NCBI GenBank assembly: GCA_900758475.1
Contig: CAAERQ010000033.1
Span: 1-64,000, forward strand
Direction of reading: 5' to 3'
DNA length: 64,000 bases
Source: an uncultured Collinsella sp.
Lineage (GTDB): Bacteria; Actinomycetota; Coriobacteriia; Coriobacteriales; Coriobacteriaceae
Shown here: in pieces, positions 1 through 8,253 of the stretch
How the letters are laid out: each line of letters starts with the position of its first letter
How positions within the stretch are numbered: the first letter of the stretch is position 1
Translations under genes and position numbers: made by a program
Notes under the pieces: model-generated
Told to the model about the DNA's origin: nothing
What the model saw: only the letters and a program-made list of their open reading frames with translations
Databases searched by the model: none

Positions 1-1325
1 TCCTCGTCGGAGCCCAGCTCGACCGTGACCTTCTTCTCGTCCTTGCCGCGCATGAGCGTGATCTCGACCTTCTCGCCCACCTCGTGGCTGCGCAGAGCGA
101 TGATCAGGCCGTCGGCGCTCGTAATCTCGTCGTCACCCAGCTTGGTAATGACATCGCCCTCCTGGATGCCAGCCTTGGCGGCGGGACCGTCCTCGACGAC
201 GCTCGCCACGTACGCGCCGCTATCGGTGCTCAGCTTGTTGGTGCGGGCGTTGAGCGCATTGACGCTCGAAAGCGTGGCGCCCAGGTACGGATGCACCGGA
301 GTCTTGCCGTCGATGATCTGGTCGGCAATGTTCTTGGCATAGTTGACCGGAATGGCAAAACCCACGCCCGAGCTGGAGCCCGAATAGCTCTCGATAAGCG
401 AGTTGATACCCACCAGCTCACCGTTGTCGTTGACGAGCGCGCCGCCGGAGTTGCCCGGGTTGATGGCGGCATCGGTCTGAATCATGTTGGCATAGATGGT
501 ATTGCCGCTGGTGGAGCTCATGGCCGTGGAGCGATACAGCGCCGACACAATGCCCGTGGAGACGGACTGCTCGTTGCCGAACGGCGAGCCGATCGCCATG
601 ACCCACTCGCCCACGTTGAGCTTGGAGGAATCACCGATCTCAATCGGCGTGAGCTTGGAGGCGTCGGCGTCCTTGAGTTTGATGACGGCGAGGTCGCTCG
701 AGGCGTCGTTGCCCACGAACTCGGCCTCGTAGGTGGTGCCGTCGTCCATGGTCACCACGTACTGGTCGTAGCCGTCGACCACGTGGTTGTTGGTGAGGAT
801 GTGGCCCTCGGTATCGAGCACAACGCCCGAACCGACGCTGCCCGAGCTATCCGACTCGTCAGCAGACTGCGAAAGCGAGCCATTCTGGCTACCGCTCGAA
901 GTGGCAGTGATGGAAACGACGGAGGGGAGGGCCTTGGCAGAAACGGCCTCGGCCAGCGTGGTGTCCTCGGAATCGATCGTGATCTTTTGCGTCGATGAAC
1001 CCGAAGCGCCCGCCGTCACGGCGTTCCTGCCGCCGCCGATATCGAGTGTGCCGCTCATAATGAGCGCGATGACCAGCAGGGCGCCGCAAGCACAGCCGGC
1101 GAGTGCCGTAATAAAGATCGGCAGCTTTTTGGTCTTGGTCTTGACCACCGTGTGCTTGTTTACAACCTGCTGGCTGCCCAGCGGCTTGCCGGTCTGCGTG
1201 TCGTAGGCCTGCACGTAGGGAATGTTGCTGTCGGCAGGCGTCGACTCCACCTGCACGCGCGGCTGCTGCTGTGTCTCGCCGGCGTGGTCCGCATCCTGGG
1301 GACGCTGGGAATCGTTCTCGCTCAT
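1..1325 (-). CDS. htrA: HtrA/DegP-type serine protease with PDZ domain (3' end outside window)
   Basis: Membrane-anchored S1C protease expected to degrade or handle misfolded proteins at the cell surface. The start is the ATG at 1325, preceded by GAAAGGATC. Reading leftwards there is a Gln/Asp-rich cytoplasmic N-terminus of about 70 residues, one hydrophobic segment (FITALAGCACGALLVIALI), a Ser/Gly-rich linker, and a trypsin-like domain with the full triad: His in NNHVV, Asp in SDLAVIK and Ser in GNSGG. A PDZ domain follows (PYLGATLSS ... AGIQEGDVITKLGD). The frame is still open at base 1, so the extreme C-terminus is missing. The gene stands alone behind a terminator. Family assignment is secure; the substrate is unknown. 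Confidence 0.95.
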   Translation of the reverse strand, partial: MSENDSQRPQDADHAGETQQQPRVQVESTPADSNIPYVQAYDTQTGKPLGSQQVVNKHTVVKTKTKKLPIFITALAGCACGALLVIALIMSGTLDIGGGRNAVTAGASGSSTQKITIDSEDTTLAEAVSAKALPSVVSITATSSGSQNGSLSQSADESDSSGSVGSGVVLDTEGHILTNNHVVDGYDQYVVTMDDGTTYEAEFVGNDASSDLAVIKLKDADASKLTPIEIGDSSKLNVGEWVMAIGSPFGNEQSVSTGIVSALYRSTAMSSTSGNTIYANMIQTDAAINPGNSGGALVNDNGELVGINSLIESYSGSSSGVGFAIPVNYAKNIADQIIDGKTPVHPYLGATLSSVNALNARTNKLSTDSGAYVASVVEDGPAAKAGIQEGDVITKLGDDEITSADGLIIALRSHEVGEKVEITLMRGKDEKKVTVELGSDE

Positions 1326-1354
1326 AGCTGCGATCCTTTCGTCAAATAACCAAA

Positions 1355-1378
1355 GGCCCGCCAAACACGTGGCGGGCC
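1355..1378 (-). terminator. Intrinsic terminator downstream of the secreted cassette
   Basis: Perfect 8-bp stem ggcccgcc/ggcgggcc with an 8-nt loop. On the minus strand it is followed by a T-rich run (TTTGGTTATTT), so it should end transcription of the 3578-1498 cassette before htrA. Confidence 0.75.
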
Positions 1379-1497
1379 ATCATTGTTCACGTTGAGTTGT
1401 ACCCCAAGCTGGGCAGTCCCGAGCACTAGATGCCAAGATTTCAGCTTTGCTTAAGTAATGACATGCTTATAAGCCAATTCGTTTTATGCCGTCATGT

Positions 1498-2082
1498 CTA
1501 TTCAAGATAACAGTCGATAGCAAAATTATATGTTGAATCGTTAATAAAGTCCGTAATCGTCGCACCCATGCCTGATCCGCACGTCCACTTATCCTTCACC
1601 GCGTCGTATGGCGTTGGCCCCCACCCCGTTTCATATGATGCTTCGCTTTCTGTGAAGTAGTTCATCACGTATTTATCTTTCTGCATGAGCGCATACCAAG
1701 CGTTTGCATACATCACAAGCGGATCGGTTTGGACTATCGAGTACTTTCCGGAACGAATCTCAATTTCTGTTTTATCGTTATAATAAGCGACTGTGAGCTC
1801 AATCTTGGCAAGCAGCGGCAACGTTTCATCTGATTCCCTCTGGATTGTTATGACATCACCGGCCATAGCGTCGGCAGACACAGTTTTGCTCTCTGGCGTG
1901 AAAATAGTCTCTCTGCTTCTTGTTCGCGTTTTTTCATTGCCATTTTCATCTCTGACCACCGTGTCGACTACGAGCGTCAATCGCTTCTGAGCGTCCGGCA
2001 ACTCCACGGCTTCTGCCATCCCGGCTCGCATCAAAATAGGAGCCCCCGCCATCAGACCTAAGAACTGCTTTCTGTCAATCAT
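1498..2082 (-). CDS. Hypothetical exported protein with Tat-like leader
   Basis: Unrecognised 194-residue protein. The N-terminus MIDRKQFLGLMAGAPILMRA resembles a twin-arginine-like or Sec leader, with DRKQFLG in place of the classical RRxFLK, so export is likely but the route is uncertain. The mature part is rich in Thr, Asp and Glu and has no motif I recognise; it contains one Cys in KWTCGSG and one near the C-terminus. The start at 2082 has AAGGGGAATGAAGA upstream. The upstream gene ends only a few bases before it, so this is the last gene of a three-gene unit. Base composition is more AT-rich than the flanking housekeeping genes, which suggests acquisition by transfer. Confidence 0.75.
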   Translation of the reverse strand: MIDRKQFLGLMAGAPILMRAGMAEAVELPDAQKRLTLVVDTVVRDENGNEKTRTRSRETIFTPESKTVSADAMAGDVITIQRESDETLPLLAKIELTVAYYNDKTEIEIRSGKYSIVQTDPLVMYANAWYALMQKDKYVMNYFTESEASYETGWGPTPYDAVKDKWTCGSGMGATITDFINDSTYNFAIDCYLE

Positions 2083-2085
2083 TCT

Positions 2086-2442
2086 TCATTCCCCTTGTCT
2101 ACTTGATTTGACTTTCTCAGCTGAATGGGGATACAGAACAGTCCCGTCAAGTTCCTTATCTTCCACAAAAACTAGAATCCATTTATCACCTGCTTTCAAC
2201 CCTGAGACATATCCGGAACTTGACTTACGGCGCATATCGATTCTCTTACGGCAACCACTTGGCATAAGCGCCTCAAATTGCCCGTTATGAACATCCGATA
2301 GAGCGCGCACCTCGACTGCAACAACCGTGTCGTTTTCTCCCCCATTAGTCGCCCTTAACAGAAAGAAGCTCGCTGCGGTGAGCAAAGCAAAGGAAAGCAC
2401 CAATAGGAGCATTGCCCTTCGAATGAACTTGTCGCCGTTCAC
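2086..2442 (-). CDS. Small hypothetical membrane-anchored protein
   Basis: A protein of about 118 residues with one N-terminal transmembrane segment (MLLLVLSFALLTAASFFLL) and a Lys/Arg-rich external domain containing ALMPSGCRKRIDMRRKSS. No family is recognised. The start is uncertain: the frame opens with TTG codons overlapping the end of the protease gene, GTG at 2442 is an acceptable first codon, and an ATG at 2415 directly before the membrane segment is also possible. It is tightly packed between the cysteine protease gene and the exported protein gene, so co-transcription is very likely. It may be an accessory or immunity-like partner of the protease; that is inference only. Confidence 0.6.
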   Translation of the reverse strand: MNGDKFIRRAMLLLVLSFALLTAASFFLLRATNGGENDTVVAVEVRALSDVHNGQFEALMPSGCRKRIDMRRKSSSGYVSGLKAGDKWILVFVEDKELDGTVLYPHSAEKVKSSRQGE

Positions 2443-2450
2443 GAGTACAA

Positions 2451-3578
2451 TCAACCCTTGCAATATGTGCCATCGTGAGACGTGTAAATTGATACGTCAT
2501 ATGGAAGAAACTGTAGCTGGTTTGTCCATCCATTCCAAACAACAAGCAGGTACTTCTTGGCATTCGAGTATGTGTTATGCATTGCCACGTAGCCCACAAC
2601 TGCCATTGCGTGCCCGCTGCCATTTGACCGGAGCCTTCCAGAGAAAATACTCAGATTCCCCGAGTCGGTATTCACCCTAAAGGAATCCCATGACGGATAC
2701 CAAACGAATGACGTCTCAAGCTCCTTGCCTCGTCTTGCACAAAACTCCTTTAAGGCCGGAGCGGGTTTGTCAGGAGAAGTCTTGCCTTGAGTAAAGTACA
2801 GACCAGTCGCTTGATCATATTTCTTTTCTTCTTCTTCCCATGTCCCCGACAGCCTCCAAAGCTCCGAGTATAAATCGGACAATTTAAGGCGGTTCAAAGT
2901 CACATAGTGACTGCTAACTGCAAACATTGCCGAAACAGCGCAAGCATAAGTCCCCGTTTCTTTGATAACTTCTGTTTGCGTTGGCGTTATTATTCCCGAA
3001 ACCGTTTTGCTCGCATCAACAACATATCCCTGTTTATACAAATCCTTGGCAGATACAAAAACGTCATCGAAATGTTCCGGCGATCCGCTGCGATTGCCTC
3101 CCGAGGACAATTTATTTGGTACTTTTTTTCCACTTGCGTCTAAAACAATGTTTTTATCTAAGTCGGCAACGCCAACAGTTAGCTCGTCAATCTTTAACGC
3201 AACGACGTTATCCGAGGATGCGAGGAGTGCAATTTCTTCGCTTGCACTCTCGATAGGTAAAAGAGCGTTCGGAGCCAAGCAGTATTCGCTGATCCACCAA
3301 GATCGCTCTGAATCAAATACGACGTAGCCATAGTTAACGTCATCCCGCTTCGCACGAACGATATACCCGATTGATTCCCCATCGGAATTCACCATTTTTA
3401 CTGGGTCACAAGCGGTCACCGGCTCATCCGATACATCATCAAAGAAAGCTTGCGCTTGCTCCACAGCTATTTGCGGTGTGACACGGACTAAGTCGTCGTC
3501 TCCAAAAACCAACCTTGGAGACATCAGGGCGGCAAGCAACACTATGAATCCGACAATCACCTTTCTCGAATAACGCAT
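2451..3578 (-). CDS. Secreted papain-like cysteine protease with prodomain
   Basis: A protein of about 375 residues with a Sec signal peptide (RKVIVGFIVLLAALMSPRLVFG). A region resembling streptopain-type prodomains follows (AVEQAQAFFDD ... YGYVVFDSERSWWISEY). The C-terminal half has a papain-like order: Cys in TYACAVSAMFAVSS, His in SGHAMAVVGY and Asn/Trp in VVWNGW. C10 (streptopain) and C39/C70-like peptidases are the best guesses; I cannot separate them by eye. Start choice: an ATG at 3590 exists, but the sequence between it and the ATG at 3578 is itself the Shine-Dalgarno (GGAGGAAGAA), so 3578 is preferred. First gene of the AT-rich cassette. Confidence 0.75.
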   Translation of the reverse strand: MRYSRKVIVGFIVLLAALMSPRLVFGDDDLVRVTPQIAVEQAQAFFDDVSDEPVTACDPVKMVNSDGESIGYIVRAKRDDVNYGYVVFDSERSWWISEYCLAPNALLPIESASEEIALLASSDNVVALKIDELTVGVADLDKNIVLDASGKKVPNKLSSGGNRSGSPEHFDDVFVSAKDLYKQGYVVDASKTVSGIITPTQTEVIKETGTYACAVSAMFAVSSHYVTLNRLKLSDLYSELWRLSGTWEEEEKKYDQATGLYFTQGKTSPDKPAPALKEFCARRGKELETSFVWYPSWDSFRVNTDSGNLSIFSGRLRSNGSGHAMAVVGYVAMHNTYSNAKKYLLVVWNGWTNQLQFLPYDVSIYTSHDGTYCKG

Positions 3579-3712
3579 TTCTTCCTCCATCCGTGTAGTA
3601 GGGAGATACGGTAACTAGATGATATTTGCTAGATAGTGTTATACGTTTGATATTGTTTTACTGACACACTTTTAATCGGTGAAAGGTCTTCTTTTCGCCC
3701 TAAATGAGAAAA

Positions 3713-3738
3713 GGGTACTGGAGAAATCTCCGGTACCC
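3713..3738 (-). terminator. Terminator of the glnA operon
   Basis: Hairpin gggtactggaga/tctccggtaccc with a 2-nt loop and one G-T pair. On the minus strand it is followed by TTTTCTC, just past the stop codon of the GlnR-like gene. Confidence 0.75.
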
Positions 3739-3759
3739 TCACATTCCTCTATTTACTTG

Positions 3760-4422
3760 CTAATCCTTAAACAGATAGCCCACGCCGCGGACGGTGGTGA
3801 TATGTGCCGCAATCTGCGGGCCCACCTTGGAGCGGATGCGTCGGATGTGCACGTCGACGGTGCGCGTGCCGCCGCAGTACTCAAAGCCCCACACGCGGTG
3901 CAGCAGCACCTCGCGGCTGTAGGCACGGTTGGGATGCGTCGCCAAAAAGCTCAGCAGCGAGTACTCCATCAGCGTCAGGTCGATAGGCTCGTTATCGAGC
4001 GTCACCTGGTAGGTAGCCAGGTTGATCTCGAGGTTGTCGATGTTGAGCACATCGTCGGCGGCGACGGTCTCCTCCTCGCCCATCAGGCGCTGCGCGCGAG
4101 CCTTGAGTTCGTTGGGCGTCGCCGTGGGGCATACAAAGTCGGCATGCGCGTGATTGGGCAGACGCAGGGTACCGAGCGCCTCGTCGTCGACGATCACCAG
4201 CATGGGGACGCCGCCGCGATCGTCAAGCCACTTGGCAATCTGATCGATGCGGTCGCTGCGGATGCCGTCGGAATCGAGGATCAGCAGGTCAAAGTCGTGC
4301 GCCGCAGTCGGCGAATCGGGGGTAGCCAGGCTCACCTCGACACCCAGAGTGGTCGTCAAGCTGCGGGCAAACTCGTGGAAGCGCGTCGTGCGCGCCATGA
4401 ACAGGGCACTCTTTTCGGACAT
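3760..4422 (-). CDS. glnR: GlnR-like orphan response regulator (nitrogen control)
   Basis: A 220-residue regulator with a degenerate N-terminal receiver-like domain and a clear OmpR/PhoB winged helix (LTLMEYSLLSFLATHPNRAY ... GGTRTVDVHIRRIRSK ... TTVRGVGYLF). The GGTRTVDVH stretch and the absence of a partner kinase fit the actinobacterial GlnR type, where the receiver is not phosphorylated normally. A start at 4422 is supported by TTGGAGGCCGAT; a longer frame reaching 4506 would overlap glnA. It lies 50 nt downstream of glnA on the same strand, and a GlnR-type box sits in front of glnA, so it probably controls nitrogen assimilation, including its own operon. The family is sure; the GlnR identity is inference from context. 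Confidence 0.75.
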   Translation of the reverse strand: MSEKSALFMARTTRFHEFARSLTTTLGVEVSLATPDSPTAAHDFDLLILDSDGIRSDRIDQIAKWLDDRGGVPMLVIVDDEALGTLRLPNHAHADFVCPTATPNELKARAQRLMGEEETVAADDVLNIDNLEINLATYQVTLDNEPIDLTLMEYSLLSFLATHPNRAYSREVLLHRVWGFEYCGGTRTVDVHIRRIRSKVGPQIAAHITTVRGVGYLFKD

Positions 4423-4472
4423 ATCGGCCTCCAAGGAAATGAGCTCAATCGTACTGGAACAAGTCAGCGCGA

Positions 4473-5810
4473 TTAGGAGTTCGCCAGGTAGTGCTTGATC
4501 TCCCACTCGGTGATCGTAGACTCAAACTTATGCCACTCGTCGCGCTTCTTTTTGAGGAAGAAGCTGTGGATGTGCTCGCCGAGGGCATCCTTCATAAACT
4601 GCGAGTCCTCAAACACGTCGAGCGCCTCTTTGAGCGAGCGCGGCAGCGGCGTGTAGCCGGCCTCGACCATCTGACGGTCGGTAAGCTTGAGCGTCTCAGC
4701 CGTTGCCTCGGGCGGGAGCTCCAGCTTGCGCTCGATGCCGTCCAGACCAGCCGCCAGCGTGACGGCGTTGACCAGGTACGGATTGGCCATGGGATCGGGA
4801 CTGCGCAGCTCGATGCGCGTGGACAGCTGCTTGCCGGGCTTGTAGACCGGGATGCGGACCATGCTCGCGCGGTTGCGCAGGCCCCACGTAGCGTACTGCG
4901 GCACGGAGTCGCCGCCCGTGGTGATGCGCTTATACGAGTTGACCGTGGGGTTGGTGATGGCGCTAATCTCGCGCGCGTGCGCCAAGATGCCGGCCATGTA
5001 GTGCTTGGCGATATCGGAGAGGTGGTACTTCTCGTCGTCCTCGCCCCAAAAGACATTGTTGCCGTCGTGGTCGAATAGCGACTGGCACAGGAACATAGCG
5101 CTGCCGTCCTCGCCCGCCAACGGCTTGGGCATAAAGGAGGCGTGGCACCCGCTCTCGTAAGCCTGCTGCTTAATGATGAGTTTGGCCGTGGTGATGGCGT
5201 CGGACATGCTCAGGGCCTCGGCGTGGCGCAGGCTCATGCCGTGCTGCGAGCGGCCGGCGGCGTGGAAGGTGTACTCCACGGGCACGGACATCTTCTCGAG
5301 CGTGAGGACCGTGTTGCGGCGCAGGTCGCGAGCGGCATCGCTCACCGAAAGATCGAAGTAGCCCACGTTGTCGAGCGGCTCGGGGGTGTGCTCGTCGGGG
5401 AAGTAGTAATACTCCAGCTCGGCACCCACGTTGAGCAGGTAGCCAGCCTTCTCGGCCTTATAGAACATGCGGCGCAACGCATCGCGCGGATCGCCGGCGA
5501 AGGGCTTGCGGTCGGGGGTGCACACATCGCAGAACACGCGGGCGACGCCGTTGTGGCTCGGGCGCCACGGCAAAATCTGGAAGGTCGAAGCATCGGGGAA
5601 CGCCAGCATGTCGGCTTCCTCGGGCGTGGCAAAGCCCTCGATGGCGGAGCCGTCAAAGCCAATACCCTCCTCAAAAGCGACCTCGAGGTCCTCGGGGCTA
5701 ATGGCAAAGTTCTTGAGGCGGCCGAGAATGTCGACAAACCACAGACGCACAAAGCGGATGTCACGCTGCTCTACGGAGCGGAGTACGTAATCGATGTTCT
5801 GCTGGTTCAT
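4473..5810 (-). CDS. glnA: Glutamine synthetase type I (alpha subtype)
   Basis: ATP-dependent ligation of ammonia to glutamate in the cytoplasm. The 445 residues match the length of the Bacillus-like GSI-alpha enzymes. Visible motifs are the N-terminal DGSAIEGF loop, NVGAELEYYYFPDE, the HAAGRSQHGMSLRH region and the C-terminal RIELRSPDPMANPYL. The Tyr adenylylation motif of GSI-beta (NLYDLP) is not seen; the corresponding area reads RKLELPPEA. Position 62 is Thr, where the Bacillus subtilis enzyme has the feedback-sensing Arg62. The start at 5810 is preceded by AAAGGGGAGCGAC. First gene of an operon with the GlnR-like regulator. Confidence 0.97.
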   Translation of the reverse strand: MNQQNIDYVLRSVEQRDIRFVRLWFVDILGRLKNFAISPEDLEVAFEEGIGFDGSAIEGFATPEEADMLAFPDASTFQILPWRPSHNGVARVFCDVCTPDRKPFAGDPRDALRRMFYKAEKAGYLLNVGAELEYYYFPDEHTPEPLDNVGYFDLSVSDAARDLRRNTVLTLEKMSVPVEYTFHAAGRSQHGMSLRHAEALSMSDAITTAKLIIKQQAYESGCHASFMPKPLAGEDGSAMFLCQSLFDHDGNNVFWGEDDEKYHLSDIAKHYMAGILAHAREISAITNPTVNSYKRITTGGDSVPQYATWGLRNRASMVRIPVYKPGKQLSTRIELRSPDPMANPYLVNAVTLAAGLDGIERKLELPPEATAETLKLTDRQMVEAGYTPLPRSLKEALDVFEDSQFMKDALGEHIHSFFLKKKRDEWHKFESTITEWEIKHYLANS

Positions 5811-5875
5811 GTCGCTCCCCTTTCTTTCGGGCGGGTTTCGACTGGTCTATATCGCAGATACTATCGCAGAAAAAT

Positions 5876-5891
5876 GTTTCCGCAGGGTTAA
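5876..5891 (-). promoter_or_regulatory. Putative GlnR-type box at the glnA promoter
   Basis: On the minus strand TTAAC-6 nt-GAAAC matches the actinobacterial GlnR half-site pattern gTnAC-n6-GaAAC. A TAGTAT -10 candidate lies at 5858-5863 on the same strand, so the box covers the -35 position of glnA. Only one copy is visible, while Streptomyces sites usually come as two. Confidence 0.5.
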
Positions 5892-5944
5892 AGCGTATCA
5901 AGCGCTCAAAAAACGTGTGTGAACAGGCAGTTGCGAACGAATGG

Positions 5945-6967
5945 TTAGCGCGAGGTCGATGCGCGGTGTTCGATATGACCGGGAACCTCGATGCGTTTGG
6001 GGGCAAGCTTTGCGGCTTCGCCCACGGTGGTGGTAACAACGTCGATGCGCTCGGACAGGCGCTCGACTACGCGCTCGGCAATGGTGAGGGTGTCTTGCGC
6101 TGCTGTGGTCACACCGCCAAAGAGCACGTGGTTCCAAGGATAATCGTCAAACGTCGCAATCTTAAGACCAGCCGGTAACGAGGGTCCCAACTGCGCCAGA
6201 GCCTCGGTCAGACGCAGGAAGACCAGGCCGTTGACGGCAATGAGGCCGAGCTTTTTGCCGGCATAGTCACGCATGGTCTCGTCCAAGCGACCAACGCCCG
6301 TGGCACCGCCATCGGCCAAGGTGACGACCTCGCCGGCAAGGCCGCGTCGCGAAAGCTCGTCGGCAAAGGCCTCGGCGCGCTCACGACGCACGGGGCTGTC
6401 GTCGCTTGCCTCGGTGAGCAGGCATAGGCGCTCACAGCCCGCAGCGGCGAGCTCGTCTACCAAGCCGGCGACCAGCTCACGGTTGTTCGATGTCACCAGA
6501 TCGATGCCACCGTCGGCAACATCGCGGTCGAGCAGTACAACGGGTAGGCGCCCCGCGGCCGCGGCGATCGCCTCGTCATTGCCTCCGCAGGTGTTGACGA
6601 CCAGGCCGTCCACGCCGGCATCGATAAGCCTGGTGAGCGACTCTGTCTCCTTGGCGGGGTCGTTGCCGCTAATGGCCGTCATGAGCGAGCAGCCGCGCGC
6701 GGCGGCACTGGCGGAAAGTCCTTCGAGCATGGCGCTCGAGAACGGGTTGGCGATGTCGGCCAAAATCACGCCGATGAGGTTGGTGCGTGAGTTGCGCAGA
6801 TTGCGCGCGGCGGCACGCGGGCGATAGCCGGTGCGCTCGATAACCGCCGCGATGCGAGCACGGGTTTCCTCGGTCATTTGCCCGGGACGGTTATTGAGAT
6901 AGCGCGAGACCGTGGCCGGGCTCACACCCGCCTCGACGGCAATGTCCTTGATTCTCATCTGCGCCAT
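5945..6967 (-). CDS. LacI-family transcriptional regulator
   Basis: 340 residues. The N-terminal LacI helix-turn-helix is textbook (MRIKDIAVEAGVSPATVSRY LNNRP), followed by the hinge (GYRPRAAARNLRNSRTNLIG) and a periplasmic-binding-like effector domain (IGVILADIANPFSSAMLEGL ... DGLVVNTCGGND ... KIATFDDYPWN). The FDDYPW ending resembles regulators of the KdgR/uxu type more than LacI itself. The start at 6967 has GGGGTGCGCT upstream. No obvious sugar operon is adjacent: it lies between glnA and a GntR regulator on the same strand, so its targets are probably elsewhere. Effector unknown. Confidence 0.93.
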   Translation of the reverse strand: MAQMRIKDIAVEAGVSPATVSRYLNNRPGQMTEETRARIAAVIERTGYRPRAAARNLRNSRTNLIGVILADIANPFSSAMLEGLSASAAARGCSLMTAISGNDPAKETESLTRLIDAGVDGLVVNTCGGNDEAIAAAAGRLPVVLLDRDVADGGIDLVTSNNRELVAGLVDELAAAGCERLCLLTEASDDSPVRRERAEAFADELSRRGLAGEVVTLADGGATGVGRLDETMRDYAGKKLGLIAVNGLVFLRLTEALAQLGPSLPAGLKIATFDDYPWNHVLFGGVTTAAQDTLTIAERVVERLSERIDVVTTTVGEAAKLAPKRIEVPGHIEHRASTSR

Positions 6968-7089
6968 AGCGCACCCCGTTTCCCAATGTCGGCAGCCTGA
7001 GCCATTTTAGGCATTTTTAAAAATCTCGGTTGCAAAACGCTGTAGGTGAGCAGCGTCGTTTTTGCGTCTCGAGCAGATGCGATGATGGG

Positions 7090-7782
7090 CTAGTTATTCG
7101 AGTCTTTAGGCAGCTCGAAATAGTCGGGATGCAAGGCGATAACCGGTCCCTGTTCCTCGGGCATCAGATGCAAGTGCGTCTCGGCCAGATAGCTCGCCGT
7201 GTCGGTATCGCCCCTCTTAATGGCCTCGAGAATCCGGCGATGCTGCCGACGAATCGGCTCCCAATCCAGATCCTGCGACACCATACGCAACCAGTTGTAT
7301 CGCTCAAAATGCGTGTTGACGCTCTTCATCCAATCCCACAACATGTGACGACCGGCAATCTCAAAACACGTCTCATGGAACAGGTTGTCCAGATCAAAAA
7401 AGCGACGCGTCTCGCTATGGTCGAGCGACTCGGACTCGGCAAGAATCTGCTCGAGCCGATGCTTTTGCTCGGGCGTGGCGGCCGAGCAGCATTTAATGAG
7501 TACGCTTCGCTCGAGTTTCTCGCGCAAGAAACAGGCGTTCTCGGCGCGCTCCATGCTGATCTTAGAGACGTAGGTGCCGCTTTTGGGACGCGTTTCCACC
7601 AGCTCCTGCTCACGCAGGCGCACAAAGGATTCGCGAATGGGCGTGCGCCCGATTCCCGTCTCCTTTTCCAGACCAATCGCCGAAAGGCGCGTGCCGGGTT
7701 TGAGCTCGGCATAGATGATCTTGGAGCGCAATGCGTTGTATGCCTGGTCTTGCAGGCTCTGATTATGCTGGTGTTGTTCCAT
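7090..7782 (-). CDS. GntR-family regulator, FCD (FadR-like) subfamily
   Basis: A protein of about 230 residues. The N-terminal winged helix (SLQDQAYNALRSKIIYAELK PG..., IGRTPIRESFVRLREQELVE) is followed by an all-helical FCD domain (CFLREKLERSVL ... FFDLDNLFHETCFEIAGRHM ... RQHRRILEAIKRGDTDTASY) with the His residues typical of metal/carboxylate-binding FCD folds. The start is set at 7782, where CCGAGGGCTTT precedes ATG; an upstream in-frame start at 7824 has no good ribosome site. A decayed fragment of a second FCD regulator lies at 9812-10017. Likely responds to an organic acid, but nothing nearby identifies it. Confidence 0.9.
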   Translation of the reverse strand: MEQHQHNQSLQDQAYNALRSKIIYAELKPGTRLSAIGLEKETGIGRTPIRESFVRLREQELVETRPKSGTYVSKISMERAENACFLREKLERSVLIKCCSAATPEQKHRLEQILAESESLDHSETRRFFDLDNLFHETCFEIAGRHMLWDWMKSVNTHFERYNWLRMVSQDLDWEPIRRQHRRILEAIKRGDTDTASYLAETHLHLMPEEQGPVIALHPDYFELPKDSNN

Positions 7783-7921
7783 AAAGCCCTCGGATGAAGC
7801 TCGCGGTTTGTCGAATTTCACCACGTAATACTATCGCATCGACACGCCCCGGCTCCCAATCAGTCTTTTTGGGACGGGGCTCTTTTAGCTACCCTGGCCC
7901 GCAGATCGGCCCCCCTGTCAC

Positions 7922-8070
7922 AAAAGTGGCCCATCTACTACGTTAACACGGATAGCCTCGGCCATACCGAAAACCGTGAAAACAAAACCGCAGGTAGACA
8001 GCTTGTCGATTTTCGAAAAAGCCGACTATGGTTGACCCCTGCGGCTTAAACGTAGTAGATAGGCCCTTTT
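7922..8070. repeat. Nested imperfect palindrome, about 150 bp
   Basis: Outer arms 7928-7944 and 8049-8065 are complementary at 16 of 17 positions and extend into an A-run on the left and a T-run on the right. Inside lie CCGCAGG/CCTGCGG and GTCG/CGAC pairs around attttcgaaaa. It occupies most of the 526-nt gap between the GntR and AlbA_2 genes. It looks like a structured non-coding or mobile miniature element. Confidence 0.6.
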
Positions 8071-8160
8071 CGTGGCGCAGCACTACTGCACCCCAAATTG
8101 GTACCTCGAGCCTGTTATAAGTTGCTGTGAAATACGGACGGTTGATAATCAAGGCGCGCT

Positions 8161-8220
8161 ATACGGCTTGCTATATCTCACTATACTTTGCTGAACGTCG
8201 CTATACTTTGCTATAACTTG
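8161..8220. repeat. Degenerate 20-bp tandem repeats
   Basis: Three 20-nt units in phase, each carrying (c/t)ttgct; units two and three share ctatactttgct exactly at 8181-8192 and 8201-8212. Iteron-like in appearance; function unknown. Confidence 0.5.
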
Positions 8221-8253
8221 ACAATAATCGGCCCGTTACCATCCGGGATATAA

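Noticed and set aside
84..998. Long plus-strand open frame opposite htrA
   Set aside because: Translation is Arg/Gly/Val/Ala-rich without any motif, and the minus strand encodes a complete HtrA catalytic domain. It is the antisense shadow common in GC-rich DNA.
7943..8152. 69-codon frame inside the nested palindrome
   Set aside because: Lies within inverted-repeat sequence, has no ribosome site and no recognisable protein features.
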